Shown here: positions 24,383 to 34,840 of the stretch, piece after piece
Numbering within the stretch: position 1 is the stretch's first letter
Layout: the number at the start of each line of letters is the position of its first letter
DNA from: Bemisia tabaci
Lineage: Eukaryota; Arthropoda; Insecta; Hemiptera; Aleyrodidae
Direction of reading: 5' to 3'
Assembly: GCF_918797505.1 (NCBI RefSeq)
Contig: NC_092797.1
Span: 48,954,157 to 49,018,156 of the forward strand
Length of the DNA stretch: 64,000 bases
The notes under the pieces: generated by a model
Databases searched by the model: none
What the model was told of the DNA's origin: nothing
What the model saw: the letters and a program-made list of their open reading frames with translations, nothing else
Translations under genes and position numbers: made by a program

Positions 24383-24639
24383 AAGTATATTCCCTGAAAT
24401 TTTCGAAAGCAACGTCACAACCGTTTAGTTCTCCTGTATTAAATAAAAATAAATAACTCAATAAAATTTGGCTACGGCTGATGTAACTTACTGTCCCTTT
24501 CTTCTTACCCCGGTCCTTATAATGTCGCTCCCCTGACGTAGGGGCGTATCTCTATTTCCACGTGAGCCCTGTTGCTCATATAACTCCGCACTTTCCGGGA
24601 CTCATGAGGAAATACAGGTAAACTTTTATTTTAGAGGAG

Positions 24640-24960
24640 CCACGATAATAACTCTGAATGGCTCATTATTCAAGGGATGCGTACGCGGACCGGACCGATG
24701 GTCAGGACTCTCAGGACCCGATCCAACGCGGCGACCGGAAGGCACTCACGCGAACGGACTCACGCAAACGCAAGCGCGTCGCAAAAATCGCAGGGTCAAA
24801 AATCGCGACCTCGCCGATCGGACAAACGGTCAGTGTAAACGGAGACAGCCTATTAAGACGGTAAAAGAATCGATTGGAAAGCTGTAAAAGCACGTGCCTG
24901 GGCCGATGCTATGCGGCAGTCCCATCTCGCTATGGGACTGAGGAAGGAAGCGTAGGTGAC
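24640..24960. other. GC-rich patch
   Basis: CpG-rich sequence (about 24680-24850) contains a short open frame on each strand. The repeated word ACGCGAACGGACTCACGCAA-like near 24746 hints at a small internal duplication. No gene was recognised. Confidence 0.25.
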
Positions 24961-25179
24961 ATCGCGTTTGTTGCACGTGTTGCCAGGTTTCGTTGGATAA
25001 TCACGGATTTATTCCAGATAGCGGATTTTTAACTTGTTACAATGGCAACGTCCAAAGTACACATTTTTCCAATTTCACCGTACTTTAGAGAGTGAGAGGA
25101 GATTAGGAGCTTAACCATGGTTACTTTTCTGACTGATCTTTTCTACAGAAAGTTTCGTATGGTTTACATCATGATTAAG

Positions 25180-25319
25180 TGGATTACATTTTGCAATAAG
25201 GGACCACTATCTCTGGCTCCTCTATAAAAGCACCCTTCTGCACAGGGAAACCAACGGCATATATGTTGTTTCTAAAATGGGCCAGAAATAGTGGTTCCTT
25301 ATTGCAAAATGTAATCCAA
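25180..25319. mobile_element. 140-bp MITE, best-preserved copy of the CTGGCTC/GAGCCAG family
   Basis: The left end TGGATTACATTTTGCAATAA is mirrored by TTATTGCAAAATGTAATCCA. Within it, CACTATCTCTGGCTCC faces GGGCCAGAAATAGTGG. The centre carries CAGGGAAACCAACGGCATAT. Other copies, of varying age, lie at 21800, 23881, 25431, 33014, 36400, 38660, 38877, 46483, 47580, 49559 and 60303. Confidence 0.85.
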
Positions 25320-25430
25320 GTGAGCTGCAAGTAGGCTTGCGACCTAGGGTTACAAATCTAACAATTCCATAAGAAAAATAAATAGAATGAATGGTCTATA
25401 ATCTTAAATGCATCCATACGAAGGATTATA

Positions 25431-25569
25431 TGGACCACATTTTGCAGTAAGGAGCCACTATTTCTGCCGTATTTTATAAACAGCATAGATGCCATTGATT
25501 TCCCTAAATAGAAAGGTGCTTTTATAGAAGTGTCAGAGATAGTGAATCCTTATTCTAAAATGTAATCCA
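25431..25569. mobile_element. CTGGCTC/GAGCCAG MITE family copy, inverted centre
   Basis: It starts TGGACCACATTTTGCAGTAA and ends TTCTAAAATGTAATCCA. The asymmetric centre appears as its complement compared with the copy 110 bp upstream, so the two are in opposite orientation. Confidence 0.75.
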
Positions 25570-27034
25570 TGTGGACCACATGAATAATTGCAATATGATA
25601 AACTACTCTGGCTCACTTATGGTGAACTTATGGCAAAATTAAAATAAATACTGAAGAAAACATAGGATGGTTTAAAGAATGTTTGCTCTGTAGGTAATTT
25701 TTTGTCAGTTACGGAGTTTTCTTTTTTACACGTTTATCTTTCTAATTAAGGCGAATCGCTGTTCCGATCTCCCAAACCGTAAAGAGATTGGGCAAAAAGA
25801 AAATTGAATAGTTACAAATTGACAAAAATGAAGTGATATTCAAGCGTCATATGAAAAAATTATGATGTTCCGGATACTATGGTAGCCTGGTTGTGAGTAA
25901 ATTGGCCAACAAAATTTCAAATAAAAAATTGGAGTATTTTACGACTTTCCTGATAATAGAGCTACATGTATAGTTCAATTAGAGGTCTAAAAAATTTCAC
26001 AATTACGGAACAGCCCTTCCGAAAATTGAAACTTTTCCGACAGAAACTTGACGAAGTTTGAGTGACCAACGAACGAGCCTGCAGTCAATATGATTGGCAA
26101 GGAGAAACTTCACGCCATGATTTCCATTTTTTCTAAAATCGGAAAGCTCATCTTCCGATTTTCGCGAGGGCCCATTTTTGACACCTCCCGATCAATATGG
26201 CAAGACGGGTATTCGAAAAGCACTAAACCTCACAGCCCCGATACGGAAAGATCTGCACGGCGAAACCTCTGTCTCGTTCGAAATAACGCTAGTCCACCTC
26301 CGCATCATCCTCGTCATAAACCCACACTGAAACAATTTCGCACACTCCTCCAATGTCCGAGATGGGGATCAAGGTCAGCTTACATTCGCCAAACGTGACG
26401 CGAAGAAGGAGTAAATGCCTCGAGAGGTACTAAAAACATCTGTCAGACTGTTTGTGCCCGATGTTTTTCATTAAGCACCTCCTATTACCTCTTTTGTCCG
26501 GGAAGGAAATACAAGGTTTGATCGGTGTCAGACGCTCAGCTATGGGAGTGGCCTCGCTTGCGATTATTTGTTATTAAATAGATTAATGTCATTATCTCTA
26601 AGAAGAGTTCAATAGTATTTTGAATTTTTCGTTTTTTTTCTTCTTCGTGGTTGAATTTTGTCAACATCTGCAGTTTGAACAGTTATTTAGGACAAAATGA
26701 GAATGGCAAAACTTTTCTCTATCATTATCATTCTCCCGGGAAAAATTACTTTATTTTGTGGTTGAAAATAATCGAGACCCTGACTCCTTTACTACTGTCA
26801 AACAGCTTCTTTCATTTCATAAGATTCAATGAAATAAGATGAATGAAATCTGATCTGGACAGATCCCTGACATAGGGTCACAAAAGAGACAACTTTTTGT
26901 TGCCATCTTAGTAAAATTCACCATTGTAACTTTACAAATGGGTGCTTGAAAGGAATCACAATGATTTGCCTCAGCAAAAAATACGAAAAATGGAAGAAAA
27001 ATTGCTACGATTTTGACAAAATTCAAGGTAGGCG
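25570..27034. other. No gene recognised
   Basis: Open frames reach 102 codons (26090-26398 plus) without a known domain or supporting splice sites. No repeats were identified. Confidence 0.35.
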
Positions 27035-27042
27035 CGGACCAC

Positions 27043-28017
27043 CAGGGCCGAATTCACCTACTTGCCGCCTATGGGCCGCCTATATTTTGCCGCCCCCTTC
27101 TCATTCGTTTTGAAACTATCAAACCATAATAATATAAAAACCATCAAATGAACGTGCCAGCGGGGGAGAGGTGCATAAGACGCATTTACTCGTGTTGAAC
27201 ACATTTTTTGGGAAAGCCCTGTCAACAATACTAGCAAAAGTTCACGGAACTTTGCGCGAAAGTTTAGTTCCGTAAACCTATCTCTGTTTGGACAAGGCCT
27301 TCCATTCATTAGAAATGAACGACAAAATTATGAAAGAACAAACTTAAATGTGGATCAATGATTTTAACTTCCGCTGCCGCGCCGCGCCGCGCAGACCGCA
27401 CCGTATTTGGCGCAATGCGTAAAGTATTCCGACAGTCATGTAGGCGCTGTGCGTTTCACGCCGACCGCTGCTGAACGCACTGTGTTGGACGCAACGCGTG
27501 AAGTATTCACGCAGTCTTGTAGGCGCTATGCGTTTCACGCTGACCGCACTGTGTTTGGCGCAATGCGTGCAGTATTCATGCATTCTTGTAGGCGCTATCC
27601 GTTTCACGCTAACCGCAATGACCGCACTGTGTTTGATGCAACGCGTGAAATATTCGTGCAGTCTTGTGGCCGATAATATGTATTACAAGCCGATCGCCGC
27701 GCCGCGCCGAGGGCTTCTCCTTTTCATCTCTAGTTCTCGTTAGCATTTCTCTCCAAGTCAAATTGCGTATTTGGTTTCTCTCGTAACTCGACTTATTGAG
27801 GGTGCTGTCTCTTGTATCACTAAGAGACGACAAAATTAGAAATTACTATACTCTCAGGAAATGAGAGATTTTTTCGCCTTTTTTCGTTTGTAATTTTGTT
27901 TTTATAAATACGATTTTTTTTAATACCTACACTTTAAAGAATTGCAAATTTTTGCCGCCCCTAAGATTTGCCGCCATGGGCCGCGATCCATGTGGCCACC
28001 CCCTTAATCCGGCCCTG
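27043..28017. mobile_element. Non-autonomous hAT-type element with perfect 8-bp target duplication
   Basis: The ends are CAGGGCCGAATTCACC and TTAATCCGGCCCTG. Both are flanked by CGGACCAC (27035-27042 and 28018-28025), an exact 8-bp duplication as made by hAT transposases. Subterminal GGGCCGCC/GGCGGC words repeat at each end. The 975-bp interior contains a tandem array (27413-27673) and no transposase. A related element lies in the opposite orientation at 42783-46061. Confidence 0.9.
27413..27673. repeat. Tandem array of 69-78 bp units inside the hAT element
   Basis: About four units carry GTGAAGTATTCACGCAG, then TCTTGTAGGCGCTATGCG, then TTTCACGCTGACCGCACTG. The array is open in more than one frame and gives Cys- and Arg-rich repeats on both strands. 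The same array, inverted, is at about 45535-45735 in the larger relative. Confidence 0.8.
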
Positions 28018-28301
28018 CGGACCACCCTTAAAATTTCAAAAAACTTAACAAAATTTTCTTCCCGATTTTGTACTTTTTGCAGTGACAAATAATCGTAATC
28101 CTTTGAAAGGGCCCATTACCAAAGTTATACTACTGAACTGGACGTATTTAAATCAAAAGGAATTATATCCAATGTGGCATGAGCCGTGTAATGTATATGT
28201 AATCTTATGGATCAGGGCTCATGTCAGAATGAATATGGTTCTAAATTATGTAATTATGTAGTGTTTATGTATGTGTGTGTTGTAGTTCTAATTATGTATT
28301 T

Positions 28302-28856
28302 AATGGACCACTAGACAAGGTACGAATTTCAGCATTCTGATACAGGTTTCTTAACCGAAATTTCACGTAAAACACGATGCGCACAACGAAAATTACCGAA
28401 ATTAACTCCTTACGAAGATATTTAATGATTCTTAATGCGTGAATTCAAACCACCCGCTCATGAAAACACAATGCTCTACGTGATTCACATCACGCGCTAA
28501 ACGTTATCATGACAGTCTCTGCGATATAAAAATCTGGCAACCTCAATCTTGACGCTTTGGCTTAGTTATAGCAAATTGCTTATAGTTTGAACAACACATG
28601 GTGGGAAATGAACGTTTGCTCGATTGAGAGGCTCGCTGAAACCGTTGTAGTGGGCGATTTGACTCACGTAGAGTTTTGAGTTTCTTGTGAGCGGGCCTTT
28701 CAAATTCCTCATAACCAATGTGAAATAAAAACGTTAATATCTTCCTTAGGAGTTGATTTCAGTAATTTTCGTTGCGCAAATCGTGTTTCGCGTGAAATTC
28801 TGGTTCGGAAACATGTATTAGAATGCTTAAATTCGTACCTTGTCTAGTGGTCCATT
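28302..28856. mobile_element. 555-bp inverted-repeat transposon, AATGGACCACTAGAC family, copy 2
   Basis: The ends AATGGACCACTAGACAAGG and CCTTGTCTAGTGGTCCATT are perfect complements. The interior is colinear with 23028-23580 at high identity. No target duplication is evident. Confidence 0.85.
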
Positions 28857-28969
28857 GTATCCAATCGTAATCGAGGTTGGCAGAAATCGTCCTTTCTATG
28901 ATGCTATAAGTTAAGAATCTCCTTTGGCCTCCCTTAATCACGATGTAAACCATACTAACACCTCCTAAG

Positions 28970-29170
28970 AGAGAAAGCTGTTTAGCTCAGCATATGGTAG
29001 ACGATTTCTTCCACTACGGCCTCAACTTTAACAACTCTTCTTGAACTTGGGTATCCACTTCAGCGAACACCCGTGGCACCATCGTGCTTCTCGCAAAATT
29101 GACATAAGAAAGAGTACTTAAATTACAAATCCCTGCGGCATGCTAAACCTCCATTAACGCATCCCGAAAA
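28970..29170. mobile_element. Solo half of the 60.4 kb palindromic element
   Basis: GGTAGACGATTTCTTCCACT, CGGCCTCAACTTTAACAAC and CGTGGCACCATCGTGCTTCT follow the same order as the right arm near 60746-60845. Only one arm is present, and identity is moderate. Confidence 0.5.
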
Positions 29171-29637
29171 CTTAGCCACTAAATCCTCCGATTCCCTACG
29201 TTCCTCGGCGCGAGGCCTCTCATTGTTCGGAAGAAAGTAAAACTACGATCCCAAGTCCCGGCGAGAAAGTGCTCCGGGAGATTTGACTGCTAACAAATTG
29301 GTGTCGGAGGCGCCGGTTACGTGGCGGTGACGGCTCTTTATCCCCGCGACGCCGGATTTCCGCAACGCGACGATTTCGCCGGGAAATCACGGTAGATGGC
29401 GCTGGCGTCGCGGCAACGGCGTTTCGCGAGGGCGAGGGCGAGGTGTCGCCGTGTCGCGCCCCGCGGTCGCCGGGTTAACAGAAACGTCAAACGGAAACCT
29501 GAAGGATAATTAAATTAAGCGCTTTACGCGGCGACGCATCTTCGCACCGGCCGCGGCCCGCGCGTGCGTGCAAGTTCGATAAGTTAATTGCTTTCGCCGT
29601 ATGGAATCGTCCTTTCGCGAGTCTTCGTCTTCGATTA
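29171..29637. other. GC-rich island
   Basis: This is a strong CpG-rich block (for example GGCGACGCATCTTCGC near 29530 and GCGAGGGCGAGGGCGAG near 29426). No long open frame or known motif is present. It could be a promoter or 5' exon region. Confidence 0.3.
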
Positions 29638-29890
29638 CTGCCGTTCTGAGGAAAAACGCCGTATGACCATCCGAGAGTTGCCAAATTTCCGCGTATGATA
29701 CATGCGTTTTTGAGGAGATTCATGAATATTTTCTCCTGTTATTTTCGGATAATTTAGATCTCATTACGAAGAAAATTCTCTGGAATATTGAATGTATAAT
29801 GTTCACGAGTTTTCCTGAGGATTCGTAATTAATCAAAGTAAATTTGGCAACTGGCAAAGGTTCATACGGCGTTCTTCCGTAGTATGGCAG
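29638..29890. mobile_element. 253-bp inverted-repeat MITE, CTGCCG...CGCCGTATG family
   Basis: The ends are CTGCCGTTCTGAGGAAAAAC and CGTTCTTCCGTAGTATGGCAG. Inner arms are CGCCGTATGACCATCCGAG with GTTGCCAAATTTCC, facing AAATTTGGCAACTGG and TTCATACGGCG. ATTA flanks both sides. A second full copy lies at 49992-50244, with partial ends near 42241-42289 and 48708-48735. Confidence 0.8.
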
Positions 29891-31129
29891 ATTATCCGTT
29901 GCACATCTCCGATCTCCGGGAGGGCAGAAAGTTCTTCGGGCGCACTTTTACCCGGGACTTGCTATCCGAAATACAGGTTTTCTCTGTCGGCTAGTCCCAA
30001 GGTTAGACCGTCAAACTGCACGAGTGAAGGGCGTTTTCTATGGGTTGAAATATGGATTTTTCCGCAAGAAAGTTTGTATTAATCAAAAAAGTGCTCTCAC
30101 AATGAGAGCTATAAGTCCCCTCTTTTTGGGAGCATAATGGTTTTGCCGGAATTAGGCTGCCTTTATGGACCAATACTGATGGAAGGCCGCCTCGATAATT
30201 TTAAGCGCTGAAAGCTCTAAGACCCCCTAGAATCCCAATTTAACGTGAGATTTCAGTATTTTTATTTCATGGATGAACTAAGATCTAAACTTTGGGATGG
30301 TAACCAATTTTCATTAGTTTTGGTCCAAGCCCATCTCCAAAGTTCAGAAAATAACCATCAAATTCTGTAGGTTTCGGAGGCCGAAGCTTCAGCACAGGGA
30401 ACTTTTCGTGAAAACTTAATTCAGGGAAAAGGTATTTTTATCACCAACAGAAAACGCTCTTAGAAAACTTTTTTGTGGAAAGACAACTTAAATGTGCTCC
30501 AAGACGTAAATGGTTGCTGAATCGTAAAATTTAGACGTGAAATCATCACTATAGCGATAATTAGTTCTAAACTTTAGATCTACATTCATCTTAACTTTTC
30601 AGCGAAAACATTCCAGAGAGGAATTAGAAATGAGCAGAGTCTCAGAAATAAAGCTGCTGCTTCGTAGAGACCTCACCATGTAACATACCAAACGGAATCA
30701 ATCGGTAAAAGTGAAAACAACGCAACCGATGTTCACACCCACTGAAGAGCATGACGCGGTAAAGATAGGGGAACAGCAGGACGTCCGATTATCGAAACTG
30801 ATCTCGGTGCGAAGTGCTCTGGGCTGCGATTTGGAGGGGGGCGGGGGAGAGGGGGTGTCGGTATGAGGGCTATCCACCGAAAGCAAAGGTGAGCGCGGAG
30901 GATATATGAAAAAAGCGAAGTTGCGGGCTGTTAATATTCAATTTCGATTTCATTCCTACTCATAACTCATAAGTCATGTCCTCCCCCTGTCGGCAGCCTC
31001 GAGTGAGCTAGATCAGTCGCTCCGCTCTGTTGCCCAACTAACTGGCTTATCTCTTTGGGAAAAACTGCGACAAGATGGGAACGTAACGCGGTAAAAGCTG
31101 TTGCAAGAGAGGTTTAAAAGAGATATTAT
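29891..31129. other. No gene recognised
   Basis: The stretch is AT-rich with no open frame above about 62 codons. A G-run (GGAGGGGGGCGGGGGAG near 30834) is the only compositional oddity. Confidence 0.35.
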
Positions 31130-31377
31130 TTGGATAACTTTAAGCAGAAAGAAACCAAGCCACATCAGCTATTTTAAAACGTAATTGGGCGATTTACTTT
31201 TTTCCACATGAAAACGGTTGTGCATGCGAATTTTTGTGCAAATTTCAATGAATTTTCTGCATATTCTATCTGAATATCTAAGTGGAATTCGCAAAAGCGT
31301 TCTATTTTGAAAAATTAAATTGACCTATTAAAAATAATAGCTGATGCAGCGTGGATCGTATCTACTGAACGCGGTCG
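31130..31377. mobile_element. Inverted-repeat element, CATCAGCTATT family, copy 1
   Basis: Left CTTTAAGCAGAAAGAAACC and CACATCAGCTATTTT face right AAATAATAGCTGATGCAGC and TACTGAACGCGGTC. GAAAACGGTTGTGCATGCG in the interior matches the copy at 46681-46936. Confidence 0.65.
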
Positions 31378-31433
31378 GTTAATCCTTGCGAGAGGATTTT
31401 GAATTCTTTCTGGGCGTCTTGTTTGTTATTCGT

Positions 31434-31832
31434 GAAATTTGTGAATACAACTATTACTATTACAGCTCCTAGGAGACCGCTTTTGCCTATGTTCCCAATT
31501 GAAGGCGAATCTCCTGGCTTCCAGAAGGCAGGATACGCAGCGATAGAGGCAGGCTCTTGTTACGCGTGAAAATTGTGAATACAACTATTGCTGCTCCTGG
31601 GAGGCCGCTTTTGCCTATCTTCTCAGTTGAAGGCGAATCTCGTGGCTTCCATAAAATGGGATGCGCTGGGATAGAGACAGTCTCTTGTTATGCGTGAAAA
31701 TTGTGAATACAACTATTGCTGCTCCTGGGAGGCCGCTTTTGCCTATCTTCTCAGTTGAAGGCGAATCTCGTGGCTTCCATAAAATGGGATGCGCTGGGAT
31801 AGAGACAGTCTCTTGTTATGCGTGAAAATTGT
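31434..31832. repeat. Tandem array, 128-134 bp unit, three copies
   Basis: Units begin at about 31434, 31568 and 31696 with GAAAATTGTGAATACAAC. They contain GGAGGCCGCTTTTGCCTAT and GAAGGCGAATCTCGTGGCT. The second and third units look identical over 128 bp, while the first is diverged, which points to a recent duplication of the second. Confidence 0.85.
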
Positions 31833-33013
31833 GACTTGAAGGAGACAGTTGCATTGTCTCAGCAACACCTAATGACGCTTTGGAACGAGGTTGGGAAATT
31901 CTGCAGCTCATGTAAAAAAATCTTGTCGTCCTGCAGCCAGGTTGGCAAAATTTCACGAAAAATAAAATCTTGAAATTTCACGTGAAATCTTCCATGAAAT
32001 TTCAGAGATTTATGAAAGGTATAAAAAATACCGGTTCCTTTTCATGTTTCGCAAAGTGTAAAAATTGCGACTTTCTTCCATTTGCCTCTGAAAGCCCCTG
32101 AAAAATATGGAATATTTCACAGCCGCGTGAAATTTCATGAAATATTTCACTGAAATTTCTAATACCTTTTATTTCTTTCTTACGTTTCATGCCACCTGTC
32201 TGCAGCCCGGGAAATCTTGCACCTCGACTCCTCGGAATCCACAGTCCATGCCTTACATCGATCGGCAGAAAAAATTAGATCATGTCGGATGCCGGCACGA
32301 AGCCATGCCTCTGGCGCCTGTTAGAAAGTGGGTCCGAGAGTGAAAAACAAGCGGCGGTGGTCGTCCGGTCGGTCAGTCGGCTAGTTCCGCACTTGGCTCA
32401 TCTTCCGAACGCCGCAGCGAGGTGCAAACTCCGGGAAGCGGTGAGCGATGGATCTCCCTATGATGGACGGTGCGACCCGTCTCTTATTTCGCCGACGTTC
32501 ATCGCCGCTGAGTTGTGGTCGGGATTCGCCGTTGGTGACGTCATTCGGCGTGTTCCCGCAACGAACTCCGTGATTTCTGAGCGCAGCTCATTGCAAAGCT
32601 CTTGCCACCTGGGGATTTGTGATCCCCCGTAAATGATAATGCTCTCATTTACTGAGCGAAAAATGTAAAAAAAAACATGACTTCAAACGACATGCTCGTT
32701 CGTGATCTACGACTCATCATCGATGATCGTTACGTAGTCCTTCGTGCAGGTCTGGGATTAATCAAGAACGCAGCTATAACTTCCAGTAATTACGCTCGGC
32801 AAACTGTCTCCAATGTATTCCGTGAATTTTCATGTATGAAAGAGATATGAGAACCGTATCATCGAGAAGGCAGTTATTTTATCTTTCAAAAAAAATAGTT
32901 ATGTTTTTTTTTTTAAAAAAAATTTCTTGGTTTTTACTAGACTTTCCTAAAATTCTGAAAACAAATTTTCTTCCAAGCTACTGATAATCTCTCGACTCTG
33001 TCAACAGACCAAC
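31833..33013. other. No gene recognised; GC-rich patch at 32280-32600
   Basis: The stretch contains a short run of TTTCA(C/T)GTGAAAT-type words (31955-32160) and a GC-rich patch open for 116 codons on the plus strand (32282-32632). No domain was recognised in the product. Confidence 0.3.
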
Positions 33014-33142
33014 TGGACTGCATTTTGAAATAAGGAACTACAATTTGTGGCTCACGAATAAAAACACAGGGAAACTAATGACATATATGGTGTTTCTAAA
33101 ATGAGCCAGAAATTGTAGTTCCTAATTGCAAAATGAAGTCCA
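33014..33142. mobile_element. CTGGCTC/GAGCCAG MITE family copy
   Basis: The copy runs from TGGACTGCATTTTGAAATAA to GCAAAATGAAGTCCA, with TGAGCCAGAAATTGTAG inside and the usual CACAGGGAAACTAATG centre. Confidence 0.8.
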
Positions 33143-33218
33143 ATTCGTAGAAAGATGAACTTACATGTTCCCAATTTTCCGCTTTTCTAGGTATTCTCGC
33201 ATACAATTCATGGTTGTA

Positions 33219-33578
33219 CACGGAGAAAAAAACCTCGTGCGTGGGACCCGAAGTTTAGGTCGTATGGATCTCTGAAGTTTTCAGTTTGCGCATCTAAACA
33301 CTTTATGTCTAGCTGTCGAGGTTCGGATCACACATCTGAAACTTCAGTTCTTGCATCTGAAGAACTTAGGATGTGAGAACCGAAGTTTTTCGGATATGAG
33401 AACCGAAGATTTTCGGATGTGAAAACCGATGTACTTCAGATGAAGTTCTGAAGTTTCAGATGTGTGATCTGAACCTTGACAGCTAGACCTAAAGTGTTCA
33501 GATGCTCAATCTGAAAACTTCAGAGATCCACATGACCTAAGCTTCGGGTCCCTCTCGCACAGGGTTTTTTTCTCCGTG
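33219..33578. mobile_element. 360-bp inverted-repeat element, CACGGAG termini, TA flanks
   Basis: CACGGAGAAAAAAACC faces GGTTTTTTTCTCCGTG, with TA on each side. Most of the element is a long imperfect palindrome, for example CTGAAGTTTTCAGTTTGCGC facing AATCTGAAAACTTCAG. Short GAACCGAAG(T/A)TTTTCGGAT repeats sit in the middle (33379-33420). It is non-coding. Confidence 0.8.
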
Positions 33579-33733
33579 TACATTGATCCTCACAATGCAA
33601 CAAGTGACAAGAACGTGTAAAAATAGAAAATCCGAAGAAAAATTTCATTCACACCGGCAAAAAAGAAAAAGGACCTAACATACTTCCAGTCTTCCAGTCC
33701 ATCATGGCATGCCCCATTGCCGCGGAGTCCCTT

Positions 33734-33736
<3 letters not shown>

Positions 33737-33771
<35 letters not shown>
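33737..33771 (+). repeat. 35-base A-run
   Basis: An uninterrupted A-run is followed by CACC-rich sequence (CACCGACACCACCCACCAC). It could be the poly(A) tail of an old retro-insertion or simple slippage. No matching retro-element body was recognised upstream. Confidence 0.7.
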
Positions 33772-33773
<2 letters not shown>

Positions 33774-33999
33774 GGGTACACCCACCGACACCACCCACCA
33801 CCCACACTGAGGTCTAACCTCTCCAAACTGACACAGATCACTTGACATAAGTAACGTACGATCACGTGAGCAGGTCAATGCATCACGCACACCTTGCACG
33901 CTACCGAACTGCAGCCACACCCGAAATCCAACAATCCATTACAAAAACGACATAAAATCACCGTTATTACGGCACACATCCGTCGTTTTCATTCGAGGC

Positions 34000-34430
34000 T
34001 ACAAATCGCGGGGATTAACTCCGCATTTTGCAATGGGCTCAGTCCGATCAGATAGCGGGGGCAGCCCCAATCGATATCTCACCGATGGATCGATCGAGCG
34101 ACGGATTCGGAGATAAAGCGGCTCACCCTGACCTACAGACACACAGCGGGGGGACTCCGCCCCTTTCGATTCTTCCCGGAGATGAACTACTTTTTAATCG
34201 TTTCCCCCCGGCTCAATCCGACTAATCTCGGGGGAGTCCTCTGCGTAAATTGGTCCCGGGTGGGGCCCGCCCAGCGCTAAAGAACCGACCGCAGTGTTTG
34301 GATTCGATGTCTGTTACACAACGCGCTAACAGGCTCGTAATGGGATAACGAGGCGCTTTCAAGAGCTCTCTTTCAGAGTTGGACGGCTTTGACGAGCCAG
34401 CGAGCGCGCCGAGCGCTTCATGCGCGGGTA
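34000..34430. other. GC-rich patch
   Basis: This region is richer in GC, with short open frames on both strands (65 and 102 codons). No domain or motif was recognised. Confidence 0.25.
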
Positions 34431-34564
34431 TGAATGGGTCCAGGTGAGATGAGTGGAGGACGAATCGAGAAGAGGTGTTCGGGTTGGATCCAGCTACAGC
34501 TATTTCGAATTGAGTGACGAGAAAGAACACCTTTGTGCTTTGAAATTCCTGGCTGGATGATCAA

Positions 34565-34840
34565 ACGAAGCAACTCCAGCGTAAACCCAGAGGTATACGG
34601 AGAAAAGAAGTTTGGTTCATATTGAGCACTAAAGTTTTTTGGTGCAGGTACACAGTAAGAAAAAGTAACCAAAATTTTGTGTTAATATGGGAGGTGAAAC
34701 ACGAAGTAACTCCAGCGTAAACCCAGAGGTACACGGAGAAAAGAATTTTGGTTCATATTGAACACTAAAGTTTTTTGGTTCAGGTACACGATAAGAAAAA
34801 GTGACCAAAATTTTGTGTTAATATAGGAGGTGAAACACAA
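34565..34840. repeat. Tandem duplication, ~136 bp unit
   Basis: ACTCCAGCGTAAACCCAGAG, then ACGGAGAAAAGAA, then AAGTTTTTTGGT and AAGAAAAAGT repeat in order, starting near 34567 and 34703. A partial third start is near 34838. The (C/T)ACGGAGAAAA motif also forms the tip of the 33219-33578 element. Confidence 0.75.

Noticed and set aside
24173..24397. Similar peptides (starting MDLES..LLKT.TRKNTLDSIRFKL) from frames at 23932-24363, 24173-24397, 40461-40910 and 40693-41019
   Set aside because: They are translations of the inverted arms of the CACTGG MITE. The same DNA is palindromic, so both strands give the peptide. There is no transposase motif.
27407..27743. Repeat proteins from the hAT internal array, with a counterpart at 45.5 kb
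   Set aside because: Both strands are open over the array and the product is only array units. No start context or splice site supports expression.
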